From: Thauera sp. K11
GTDB lineage: Bacteria > Pseudomonadota > Gammaproteobacteria > Burkholderiales > Rhodocyclaceae
Length of the DNA stretch: 64,000 nt
Direction: 5' to 3'
Assembly (NCBI RefSeq): GCF_002354895.1
Contig: NZ_CP023439.1
Coordinates: 1,860,001-1,924,000, forward strand
Shown here piece after piece: positions 10,756 through 18,786 of this stretch (the stretch's first letter is position 1; each line of letters starts with the position of its first letter). A program made the position numbers and the translations under genes. The notes beneath the pieces were generated by a model. That model was not told where the DNA came from. It saw only the letters and a program-made list of their open reading frames with translations, and searched no databases.

Positions 10756-11646
10756 ATGTCCCAGACCTCGACGGCGCAAGCCGCTGCCCAATACGCCGAC
10801 GCCTCCGACTTTGCCAGTCTGCTCAATCAGGAATTCCGCCCCAAGACCGACCAGGCCCGGGAGGCCGTCGAATCCGCGGTCAAGACCCTGGCCGAACAGG
10901 CGCTCGCCGCCTCGGTCACCGTGAGCGACGACGCCTATGAAAGCATCGCGGCCATCATTGCCGGGATCGACCGGAAGCTGACCGAGCAGATCAACCTGAT
11001 CCTGCATCACCCGGACTTCCAGCAACTCGAATCGACCTGGCGCGGCGTGTTCCATCTCGTCTCCAACACCGAGACCGACGAAAAACTGAAGATCCGCTGC
11101 ATCGACGTCTCCAAGGACGACCTGCGCCGTACCATGAAGCGCTTCAAGGGCGTCGCCTGGGATCAGAGCCCGCTCTTCAAGCAGATCTACGAACAGGAAT
11201 ACGGCCAACTGGGCGGCGAACCCTATGGCTGCCTGATCGCGGATTACTACTTCGACCATACCCCGCCGGACGTCGACCTGCTGGGCTCCATCGCCAGGAT
11301 CGCCGCATCGGCACACACCCCGTTCATCGCCGGCGCTGCGCCCTCCGTGCTGCAGATGGAATCCTGGCAGGAACTCGCCAACCCGCGCGACCTGACCAAG
11401 ATCTTCACGCAGAACCTCGAATACGCGCCCTGGAACAGCCTGCGCAACACCGAGGACGCACGCTACATCGGCCTGACCATGCCGCGCTTCCTGGCGCGCC
11501 TGCCCTATGGCGCCAAGAGCAATCCGGTCGACGAATTCGCCTTCGAGGAAGATACCGCCGGCGCCGATCACGCCAGCCCTTCGAGCAGGCGGACTATTTC
11601 AGCCTCTACCACAAGGACGCAGCCGTCATCGGCCCCGATCTCCTGA
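10756..11646 (+). pseudogene. tssC: T6SS sheath large subunit TssC (VipB), 5' fragment only
   Basis: The first ~273 codons are a normal TssC N-terminal half, with TWRGVFHLVSN, the FKGVAWDQSPLFKQIYEQEY region and ARYIGLTMPRFLARLPYG. After FAFEEDTAGADHA (about 11575) the expected TssC sequence stops. The frame continues into 23 meaningless codons and ends at 11646. Family members have about 490-500 residues, so over 200 residues are missing, including the sheath-forming C-terminal region. The following DNA, in another frame, is the 3' end of tssJ, so a deletion joined the two genes. An assembly error is the main alternative. Confidence 0.88.
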
Positions 11647-11894
11647 AAAAGGAAAGCTACCTCCTGCGCCCGGGGGAAAGCCGTGTCATCGAACGCAAGT
11701 CCGACCAGGCAACGGTCGCGATCGGCGTGCTGGCCGGCTACCGGGATCTGGGCAAATCCGTCTGGCGGGCGGTGTACCGCCTGAAGGACGCGCCGGAAAC
11801 CGCCTGGTACCGGGCCTTGATCCCGGCCAACAAGACCCACCTCGACATCCGGCTCGAAGAACGGGGCATCACGATCACCGAAGTCAGGAAATGA
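11577..11894 (+). pseudogene. tssJ: T6SS lipoprotein TssJ (VasD/SciN), 3' fragment
   Basis: From about 11577, in a frame shifted relative to tssC, the DNA reads FEQADYFSLYHKDAAVIG, then a YLLRPGESRVIERK segment and GVLAGYRDLGKSVWRAV, ending TEVRK. These are the conserved second half of TssJ, the outer-membrane lipoprotein that anchors TssM. The signal peptide, lipobox cysteine and first strands are absent, and there is no start codon or ribosome site. The fragment ends 37 bases before tssK, the normal neighbour of tssJ. Together with the tssC fragment it brackets the place where hcp (tssD) would be expected. Confidence 0.82.
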
Positions 11895-11930
11895 GCATGC
11901 CGATCCCAACTCCCTCTCAGCCGAGGCGCC

Positions 11931-13280
11931 ATGAGCTGGCATAACAAAGTCGTCTGGAACGAGGGCCTGTTCCTGCGCCCGCAACTGTTCCAGCAACAGG
12001 AACGCTACCTCGAACACTACGCACACAAGCGCAGTGCGCCGTTGTCGCCCTTCTTCTGGGGCTTCAGCCATTTCAGCATCGACAGCGAGGCACTGACCCT
12101 CGGCAAACTGATCCTGCAAAGCGCTGCCGGCGTGTTCGCGGATGGCACGTGTTTCGACATTCCCGGCAGCACGCCGCCGCCCAGGCCGCTCACCATCCAG
12201 GCGGAACATCTCGAACAGGAAATCTACCTCGCCGTCCCCGTCCGGATTCCCAATGGCGAAGAGACCTGCTTCGATGACGCGTCCGATTCCCTTGCGCGCT
12301 ATACCGCCTACGACTACGAACTGCGCGATGCCAACGCCATCCGCCAGGGGCCCAAGCTCGTCCAGCTTTCCACGCTGCGCCTGCGCCTTCTCCCACAAAA
12401 GGAACTGACCGACGGCTGGATCGGCCTGTCGCTGGCGCGGATCGCGGCATTGCGGCCGGACGGCAGCGTCGCGCTCCACGACGACATCCACATCCCGCCG
12501 GTCAACGCCTACGGGGCGGACCCCTTGCTCAAGGACTGGCTGGGCAAAACACTGAGCCTGGTCCGCCTGCGCGCGACGGCCCTGGCGAACCGCCTGACCG
12601 GCAGCGACGGCAAGACCGCCGAAACGGCCGAAGTCGCGGACTACCTGCTGCTGCAGATCCTCAACCGCTACGAGCCCTACCTCACGCATCTGCAGCGCGT
12701 CGTCGAAACCTCGCCTGCCGAACTCTATACGGCCCTCATCACCCTGGCCGGCGAACTCTCCACCTTCGTCCGTCCCGACACGCGCCGCCCCAAGGAACAC
12801 CCGGCCTACCAGCACACCCGGCTGTACGACTGCATCAAACCCGTGGTGGCCGACGTGCAACAGCTCCTCAACGAAGTGCTGATCCGCAGCGCCCAGCTCA
12901 TTCCCCTCGAAGACAAGGGGCATGGCCTGCGTCTTGCCGTGGTGGATACCGCCATGCTGGCCTCCTTCAGCGCCCTGGTGCTGGCCATTTCCGCCGACAT
13001 GCCGCGCGACGTCCTGCAGAGCCGCTTCATGGCCCAGAGCAAGCTGGCGCCGCCCGAGCACATCAACGACATCATCCGCTCGCATCTGCCCGGCATCGCC
13101 CTGCAGGCGCTCCCCGTGCCGCCCCGGCAAATCCCCTTCAACGCCGGCTACGTCTACTACGAAGTCTCGCGGAATTCTCCGCTGTGGGCCGAGGTGATGC
13201 GAAGGGGAGGGCTCGCCCTGCACACCGCCGGCGAATTCCCCGGGCTTGCGCTCCAGCTCTGGGGTATTCGGGAAAAATGA
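11931..13280 (+). CDS. tssK: T6SS baseplate subunit TssK
   Basis: A 449-residue protein linking the baseplate (TssE/F/G, VgrG) to the membrane complex (TssL/M). It opens with the hallmark MSWHNKVVWNEGLFLRPQLF and QQQERY. The C-terminal domain has AGYVYYEV and SPLWAEV, typical of the family, and the length is normal. In most clusters tssL follows directly; here an 11.7-kb cargo block intervenes before tssL. No lesion is visible. Confidence 0.95.
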   Translation: MSWHNKVVWNEGLFLRPQLFQQQERYLEHYAHKRSAPLSPFFWGFSHFSIDSEALTLGKLILQSAAGVFADGTCFDIPGSTPPPRPLTIQAEHLEQEIYLAVPVRIPNGEETCFDDASDSLARYTAYDYELRDANAIRQGPKLVQLSTLRLRLLPQKELTDGWIGLSLARIAALRPDGSVALHDDIHIPPVNAYGADPLLKDWLGKTLSLVRLRATALANRLTGSDGKTAETAEVADYLLLQILNRYEPYLTHLQRVVETSPAELYTALITLAGELSTFVRPDTRRPKEHPAYQHTRLYDCIKPVVADVQQLLNEVLIRSAQLIPLEDKGHGLRLAVVDTAMLASFSALVLAISADMPRDVLQSRFMAQSKLAPPEHINDIIRSHLPGIALQALPVPPRQIPFNAGYVYYEVSRNSPLWAEVMRRGGLALHTAGEFPGLALQLWGIREK

Positions 13281-13344
13281 ACATGATCGAGCCTCGCAAT
13301 TGGTTGGCAGCATTGATCATGCATTCGCTTTGGCGGCTTACGTC

Positions 13345-13515
13345 ATGCTGACCATTGCCAACAACGTGAGGCTGCGCGAATACGGCATCGTCGAAAGCGT
13401 TTCCGACGATATACCGATGGACTACCCCTGCAGTCAGGTTTCAGTACCTTTCGTTACCTGCGTTAAACGGCTTGTTCCCGTGAGCCAATTAGTTTCGCCA
13501 ACAGGTGGAATGTGA
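13345..13515 (+). CDS. Doubtful 56-residue open frame downstream of tssK
   Basis: This short frame starts MLTIANNVRLREYGIVESVS and ends in ATGTGA, overlapping the GTG start of the next gene. It has no good ribosome site and resembles no family I know. It fills the gap after tssK, where base composition changes towards AT. It could be a decayed gene or the displaced N-terminus of the following gene. Treat as unproven. Confidence 0.25.
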   Translation: MLTIANNVRLREYGIVESVSDDIPMDYPCSQVSVPFVTCVKRLVPVSQLVSPTGGM

Positions 13516-14201
13516 CAAAACGAGCGGACATTTTAGATAAGTCGGAAATATATCGGCAAGACGGCTCTCTCAAGGCTTACGGACTTGTCTATACGGAGAA
13601 ATGCGGCTGGGTGGATCTCGGTCATGCAAATCCGAATGGAAGAGGGTTGGAAGGCGCGGTAACGCTTTGGAAACAGATCAACTCCGGAACCAAATTATTT
13701 CAGTGCGCGCTTGACCAAACCCCACTTAGGGTTTCTTACAGCCAGAGCATGGGGTGGCACGGGATAAGGGATGCGGTTACCAAACACTATGAGGTGCAAC
13801 GTGAGTTGTCGTCACTGTCCGAACAAGAGGGAATCGCTTTAGCGATTTTCATGGATGTTTCAATTGCTTTTGAAGCACTTCAGTCAAATTGGTTTTATCG
13901 ACACCTGACGGACAGTGGATATAGTGCCGAAGACTTGGTCTCCAATTTGATCGGGTTCTACCGTGCCTTACGTCCTGGCTTCGATTTTTCAGGAGTTTGC
14001 AAGCCGGTTTCAAAAGACCAGGCATTTGCAATTTGGGATGCTTACGGCGGGGTTGGTGTCAATAAGAATAAAGAATTCAATCCGATTCTATTTCCAAATC
14101 CGCAGGTGCAATCAGGCTTGCCATACAAAGGGAAACTCCCTCCCGAGCTTGATACGATTCGTCCCGCAGTTATTGGTCAGAAATTCAAAGAAATAAAATG
14201 A
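13512..14201 (+). CDS. Conserved hypothetical protein, DUF4056-like
   Basis: About 229 residues from a GTG start. The frame is open upstream to 13467, so the true N-terminus is uncertain. Segments VYTEKCGWVDLGHANP and SGYSAEDLVSNLIGFYRAL resemble, by eye, the DUF4056 family of unknown function, where a glycine/aromatic strand precedes DLGH and a later motif reads PEDLYSN. No signal peptide is visible from this start. The DNA is clearly AT-richer than the secretion genes on either side, with a different codon choice, suggesting recent acquisition. It overlaps the next gene by ATGA, so the two are translationally coupled. The cargo position makes an effector role conceivable but unproven. Confidence 0.55.
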   Translation: MTKRADILDKSEIYRQDGSLKAYGLVYTEKCGWVDLGHANPNGRGLEGAVTLWKQINSGTKLFQCALDQTPLRVSYSQSMGWHGIRDAVTKHYEVQRELSSLSEQEGIALAIFMDVSIAFEALQSNWFYRHLTDSGYSAEDLVSNLIGFYRALRPGFDFSGVCKPVSKDQAFAIWDAYGGVGVNKNKEFNPILFPNPQVQSGLPYKGKLPPELDTIRPAVIGQKFKEIK

Positions 14202-14590
14202 AGCTATTGTTTGGCGTTGTCGCCGTCTCGATCATTGTGCTGATTATTCCTGCCATTCTTGTGGCCCATGAATTTGACGGCATCAGCGATTCATCCCCAC
14301 TTAAGTACATCGTTGATGGTGAGATCAGGGGAGTGATCGATATTATCGAAGCAGAGAATGTGAATTTTAGATCAAAGCCGCAAGACGGAATGTCAATGGC
14401 GTTGAGTTCAGTCACGTTCTGCCCTCGATATCCCGCTTTGGCGCATGAGTCTTTAATTGCTTATTTTGATCGATTCGGCTACGAGAAACATGCAGATGGA
14501 ACTTTCGGCAAGAATGATCGCGAAATTGTGATTAAAGATATTGGAAATGGCTGTTTGTCCGTAACCAAATATCTGCCCGTCGGAGATTAA
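14198..14590 (+). CDS. Small membrane-anchored hypothetical protein
   Basis: A 130-residue protein with one N-terminal hydrophobic segment (about residues 3-23, FGVVAVSIIVLIIPAILVAH) followed by a soluble domain likely in the periplasm. No family is recognised. It starts within the stop of the preceding DUF4056-like gene (ATGA overlap) and shares its AT-rich composition, so they form a pair. A cytoplasmic or secreted partner coupled to a small anchored protein is a layout seen for effector-immunity pairs; that is inference only. Confidence 0.6.
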   Translation: MKLLFGVVAVSIIVLIIPAILVAHEFDGISDSSPLKYIVDGEIRGVIDIIEAENVNFRSKPQDGMSMALSSVTFCPRYPALAHESLIAYFDRFGYEKHADGTFGKNDREIVIKDIGNGCLSVTKYLPVGD

Positions 14591-14593
14591 ACC

Positions 14594-15358
14594 ATGAGTC
14601 AAGCCGCCGCTGCCCGCGGCCCCGCCATGTTTTTTCGATCACACCCCCATCTTCTCGCGCTTCTTTTCGTTGCTGCATCGTTGTCCTGCAATGCAGATGC
14701 CAGGGGGAGGGCAATAAACAGGATCGATGGCTGCGAATTCGTGGCCGTCTCGGCAGGCGATTCGATCCCTCCGCAAATGAGGTGTGCCGAGGCATTGAAT
14801 CGTGTTGACGTCTCTGCTCGACCGGCGCTGTGTGAGCTATGGAACGACATTGGTGGAAATCCACGCACTCTCCTGGATCTCGTTACGTTGATGCGGCAAT
14901 CGAATCAATCCCGTCAGCCCCATTTTCACGCCTTTGGTGCAGGCCACTATTTGTTGGAGGTGCCCTGCAATGACGGTGCTTACAACCAGAGCAGCATTTT
15001 CTACCGCTACATCGAGCGCAGCATCCCCTTCGAAGTCGCGCTCATCCGATTCCCTCAACCCGATGGTACCGACAGCGCGGAAATATGGAGCCGGCAAGTC
15101 AGTACCCGACGAGCGCTGATTGTCGTTTATCGCAAGGAGAGAGGCCTGGGCGACGCCGGCTATTACGCCAGGTATGCCGTCAACCCCAGGACTCTGGATA
15201 TTTCCCTGCTCGAAGCCATCGAGAAAAAAGGGCTATGGGATGGACGGGACCCATTCCATTGGCGGGGTCGGCTTCGCGACAAGCCGGCAGGGAAAGACTG
15301 GCAACGCATCTATCCCTCAAGCGTCCCAAATGATCCGCGCCCGGAGACCAGGCCATGA
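14594..15358 (+). CDS. Secreted hypothetical protein, DUF1176-like
   Basis: Up to 254 residues. From the ATG at 14594 the opening MSQAAAARGPAMFFRSHPHL precedes a hydrophobic segment LLALLFVAASLSCNA, so a signal peptide is likely. The internal ATG at 14627 would give a more ordinary signal peptide. The second half has RKERGLGDAGYYARY and a WRGRL end, resembling DUF1176 (a periplasmic protein family of unknown function), with paired cysteines upstream. The first 36 bases match the start of the adjacent vgrG at 29 of 36 positions, including an identical final 16 bases, so the N-terminus may be derived from vgrG. It overlaps vgrG by 4 bases. Confidence 0.55.
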   Translation: MSQAAAARGPAMFFRSHPHLLALLFVAASLSCNADARGRAINRIDGCEFVAVSAGDSIPPQMRCAEALNRVDVSARPALCELWNDIGGNPRTLLDLVTLMRQSNQSRQPHFHAFGAGHYLLEVPCNDGAYNQSSIFYRYIERSIPFEVALIRFPQPDGTDSAEIWSRQVSTRRALIVVYRKERGLGDAGYYARYAVNPRTLDISLLEAIEKKGLWDGRDPFHWRGRLRDKPAGKDWQRIYPSSVPNDPRPETRP

Positions 15359-17817
15359 GTCGAACCGTCACCATCCGCGGCCCCGCCATGCCCACGCTCT
15401 ATGGCATGCCGGCGCTCGAATTTCAAAGCCTGAGCGGGCATGAATCACTTTCCAGTTTGTTCCAATACACCGCGACCTTGCGGACGCCGGATAGCCGCTC
15501 GATTACCGAACACGTTGCCGCCAACATACCGATCAAGCGCCTCGTCGGCACGGAAATGACCGTCACGATCGAACTCGACGGCATGGGGGAGTTCATTCCG
15601 GGCATGGTCGGCAATGCCGGCATGAGCAATATCGGCCAAGGTACGCGGGAAATCAGCGGCCTGGTGACGCAAGCCCGCTTTCTCCAAGCCGAGAACCGCC
15701 GCGGGATCTACGAAGTCACGCTTGAACCCTGGCTGACGCTGGCGACTCGAACCACGGACTACAAGATATTCCAGGAAAAGACCGCCCTGGAAATCATCGG
15801 CGAGGTCCTTGCCGACTACACCTATCCGGTCGACTTTCGGACCCGCCAGACATACCCCCCGCGGACGTATCAGGTCCAGTACGGCGAAACCGACTTCGCG
15901 TTCATCAGTCGCTTGATGGAGGAGTGGGGGCTCTATTACTTCTTCGAACACAGCCACGAAAGACATCGCCTGGTCGTGGTCGACGACGTCGGTGCGCACA
16001 AGCCTTTTACCAGCGAGGCCTATCACACCCTCCGCTACTACCCGCCGGGCCACAAGACCGACGCCGAGCATATCAACCATTTTCTGCATGATGAATCGCT
16101 GCAACCGGGGCAATGGGCTACCAGCGACTTCGATTTCAAGAAACCCCGCGCCGATCTTGGGCAAACAGTCAGCATGCCGCGCAACACCGGGCACAACCAG
16201 CAAGAGATCTACCGTTGGCCAGGCGATTATCTGGAGCGGGAGGAAGGGCGGATGCTGGCGCGGGTCCGCATGGAGGAAGCCGGCGCGCCCGGCTTCCGGG
16301 CCCATGCCCGAGGCAACCTGCGCGGCGTCGTGACCGGTTGCACCTTTGCCCTGGTGGGTTACCCCCAGGACGTCGCCAACATCGAATACCTCGTGCTCGG
16401 CGCCACACTGAGCATTACCGACAATGGCCACGCCAGTGGCGAGGGCATGTACACCGTTGACACCGGTTTCCACGTCCAGCCGGCCAACCACATCTTCCGT
16501 GCGCCGCAACGACACCCCAAGCCCCGCACCACCGGGCCTCAGACGGCCATCGTCACCGGCCCGAAAGGCAAGGAAATCTGGACCGACAAGTACGGCCGGG
16601 TCAAGGTCGGCTTCCACTGGAACCGCTATTGCACGAAGGACGAAAACAGCTCGTGCTGGATTCGCGTCTCCTATCCCTGGGCAGGCCAGAACTACGCGGG
16701 CATTCACCTCCCGCGTATCGGGCAGGAAGTCATCGTCGATTTCGAGAACGGCGATCCGGATCGGCCGATCATCACCGGCCGCGTATACAACGGCATCAAC
16801 CTGCCGCCCTGGGCGCTGTCGGGCAATCAGGCCCTGTCCGGTTTCCGTAGCAAGGAGCTGTACGGCCAGCGCAACAACCACCTCGTGCTCGACGACAGCG
16901 AAGGCCAGATACAGGCGCAACTGTCTTCCGACCATGCGCTGAGCCAACTGAACCTCGGCAGCATCACCCGCATTCCCGACACCAGCGGGCGGGCCGACCG
17001 GCGCGGGGAAGGGTTCGAACTGCGCACCGATGCGCACGGCGTCGTGCGCGCCGGGGCGGGCATGCTGCTCACCACCGAAACCCGCAGCCACGCCGCCAGC
17101 CATGTGAAGTCCATGGGCGAAACGCTGGCGCGGCTGGAAGCGGCGCAGGAAGCCCATGCGGCACTCGCCGACCTGGCCCGCCAGCATGAGGCGCAAACCA
17201 GCGGCGAGCAGGATGCGGTCTCTGAAAGGCTGAAACGCCAGAATCAGGCTCTGCAGGGCGAGGGAGCGCCCAACACCGAATCCGGCCATTTCCCGGAGTT
17301 CGCCGCACCGCACCTGGTGCTCTCCAGCCCGGCCGGCATCGAAGCGACCACGGCCGGCAGCACCCACCTGGCCAGCGACAAGGATCTGGCGCTCACCACC
17401 GGCGGCAATGCCGGCATCGCCAGCGGCAAGGGTCTCTTCGCCAGCGTCAAGGCGGGCATCAAGCTCTTTGCCCACAAGCTCGGCATTCGCCTCGTCGCCG
17501 CCCACGACGACATCGACCTGCATGCGCTCAAGAAGAGCATCAACCTGCTGGCGCAGCTTTCGATCAACGCGACTTCCGAAAAGATCACGCTTTCCGCCAC
17601 CAAACAACTCGAAATCAATGGCGGAGGAAGCTACCTCCGCTTTCTTCCCGAGGGCATCGAAGCTGGCACGAATGGCTATGTAAAGGTCCATCGGTCCCGT
17701 TTCAGCATGACCGGTCCCAACAACCTCCCGGTCGGGCTGCCCCTCTTTCCCCAAGGCATCTGCAAGGAATGCCTGCTACGGGCTGTCCAGTCTGGATTGG
17801 GACTAGTCAAACTATGA
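15355..17817 (+). CDS. vgrG: T6SS spike protein VgrG (TssI)
   Basis: An 820-residue trimeric needle tip. The gp27-like domain occupies the first ~390 residues (LEFQSLSGHESLSSLFQYT near the start, then FAFISRLMEEWGLYYFFEH). The gp5-like OB fold begins near residue 404 with GKEIWTDKYGRVKVGFHWN and contains SCWIRVSYPWAGQNYAG. A DUF2345 beta-helix extension covers about 680-790. It starts inside the stop region of the preceding gene and ends with an ATGA overlap with the DUF4123 adaptor gene. It is the carrier for the cargo encoded downstream. Confidence 0.96.
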   Translation: MSRTVTIRGPAMPTLYGMPALEFQSLSGHESLSSLFQYTATLRTPDSRSITEHVAANIPIKRLVGTEMTVTIELDGMGEFIPGMVGNAGMSNIGQGTREISGLVTQARFLQAENRRGIYEVTLEPWLTLATRTTDYKIFQEKTALEIIGEVLADYTYPVDFRTRQTYPPRTYQVQYGETDFAFISRLMEEWGLYYFFEHSHERHRLVVVDDVGAHKPFTSEAYHTLRYYPPGHKTDAEHINHFLHDESLQPGQWATSDFDFKKPRADLGQTVSMPRNTGHNQQEIYRWPGDYLEREEGRMLARVRMEEAGAPGFRAHARGNLRGVVTGCTFALVGYPQDVANIEYLVLGATLSITDNGHASGEGMYTVDTGFHVQPANHIFRAPQRHPKPRTTGPQTAIVTGPKGKEIWTDKYGRVKVGFHWNRYCTKDENSSCWIRVSYPWAGQNYAGIHLPRIGQEVIVDFENGDPDRPIITGRVYNGINLPPWALSGNQALSGFRSKELYGQRNNHLVLDDSEGQIQAQLSSDHALSQLNLGSITRIPDTSGRADRRGEGFELRTDAHGVVRAGAGMLLTTETRSHAASHVKSMGETLARLEAAQEAHAALADLARQHEAQTSGEQDAVSERLKRQNQALQGEGAPNTESGHFPEFAAPHLVLSSPAGIEATTAGSTHLASDKDLALTTGGNAGIASGKGLFASVKAGIKLFAHKLGIRLVAAHDDIDLHALKKSINLLAQLSINATSEKITLSATKQLEINGGGSYLRFLPEGIEAGTNGYVKVHRSRFSMTGPNNLPVGLPLFPQGICKECLLRAVQSGLGLVKL

Positions 17818-18695
17818 ACGCCTTTTTTGCGCAAGCGCCAAGCGATCTCGAAGCCGTTGTCTCCGAGTTACAAACGCGGATGGCGTCTCAGCCCAACCTC
17901 CAGTGGGCGCTCCTGATCGATACCGCCTTCGATCACGGCACTCCGCAGTTACTCGGTGAATCCGCCATCAATTGCTATGCCGGTGACGAAACGCTCAATG
18001 AACTGCAAGATCTGGCCCCCTGCCTGATCGCCATCGATCCGGCGAGTGAAGCGGGCTGGAACCGCTTTCGTGCCCTCATCAAGCATTGCAATGGCCGCCC
18101 GATGTGGAGCCTGGTCGGCAGGGCTGGCCGTATCAGTGCCATACCGGAGCATTGGCGCTCGTATTTGCTGGTGGACGTGGGGGATCAAGAGCACATGCTC
18201 TTGCGATTTGCCGATACACGGCTTCTCGGAAACCTGCCAGCCCTTCTGGGTGAGCAATGGTCCGCGTTTGCAGGACCACTGACGGTCTGGCTCCATCCGG
18301 ATCGTCAAGGCCGGATGATTGAACTGCCCATGGTGCCGGAAGGCCAACTGCCTACCCAGATCCGTCTGTCCCCCGAACAGATAATGAGTTTCGTGCGGAC
18401 AGCCGAGTCGGACGGACATTTGAATGCGCTATGGCAAGTGCAGCCAGAAATTCTTGACCGTGAAACTCCGTCCCACGTCTTTCACGATTGGGCGGAAGCA
18501 GCTTGCCGACTCGCTGACGAACAGCGGATCGAATCCCATGCCGACCGGCAAACCTTGGTTCTTCTGGCGGTGCAGTACCGTGGTTCGATTCATGAGAATC
18601 GGTCCTTGACACGCCTGCTAGAACTCAGGGACTGGGTGCCCGGCAAGCTGGCCGGAGCCATTCTTCACTCGCTGGATCTGCTCGACTTGAGTTAA
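17814..18695 (+). CDS. DUF4123 effector adaptor/chaperone (TEC/Tap family)
   Basis: A 293-residue protein of the DUF4123 type, which loads a specific effector onto its cognate VgrG in the cytoplasm. The N-terminus has WALLIDTAFDHGTPQLL and later CLIAIDP, then HWRSYLLVDVGDQEHMLLRF and ADTRLLGNLPALL, the usual architecture. The ATG is embedded in the vgrG stop (ATGA), giving tight coupling to the spike. Adaptor genes normally sit just before the effector they serve. Here the next gene is the unknown 646-residue protein, and the recognisable effector tle1 comes after the immunity genes. Confidence 0.85.
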   Translation: MNAFFAQAPSDLEAVVSELQTRMASQPNLQWALLIDTAFDHGTPQLLGESAINCYAGDETLNELQDLAPCLIAIDPASEAGWNRFRALIKHCNGRPMWSLVGRAGRISAIPEHWRSYLLVDVGDQEHMLLRFADTRLLGNLPALLGEQWSAFAGPLTVWLHPDRQGRMIELPMVPEGQLPTQIRLSPEQIMSFVRTAESDGHLNALWQVQPEILDRETPSHVFHDWAEAACRLADEQRIESHADRQTLVLLAVQYRGSIHENRSLTRLLELRDWVPGKLAGAILHSLDLLDLS

Positions 18696-18786
18696 AGGGA
18701 AAGGTCAGCCTGTGAATCGTAAGCGTCATGTCTCAGGCAATTTCATAGCTCGCCCCTTCAATAATCAATTTAATATTTATTGATCG

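Noticed and set aside
11507..11944. Plus-strand open frame spanning the tssC/tssJ junction
   Set aside because: Its translation fits neither TssC nor TssJ. The tssJ signal is in a different frame.
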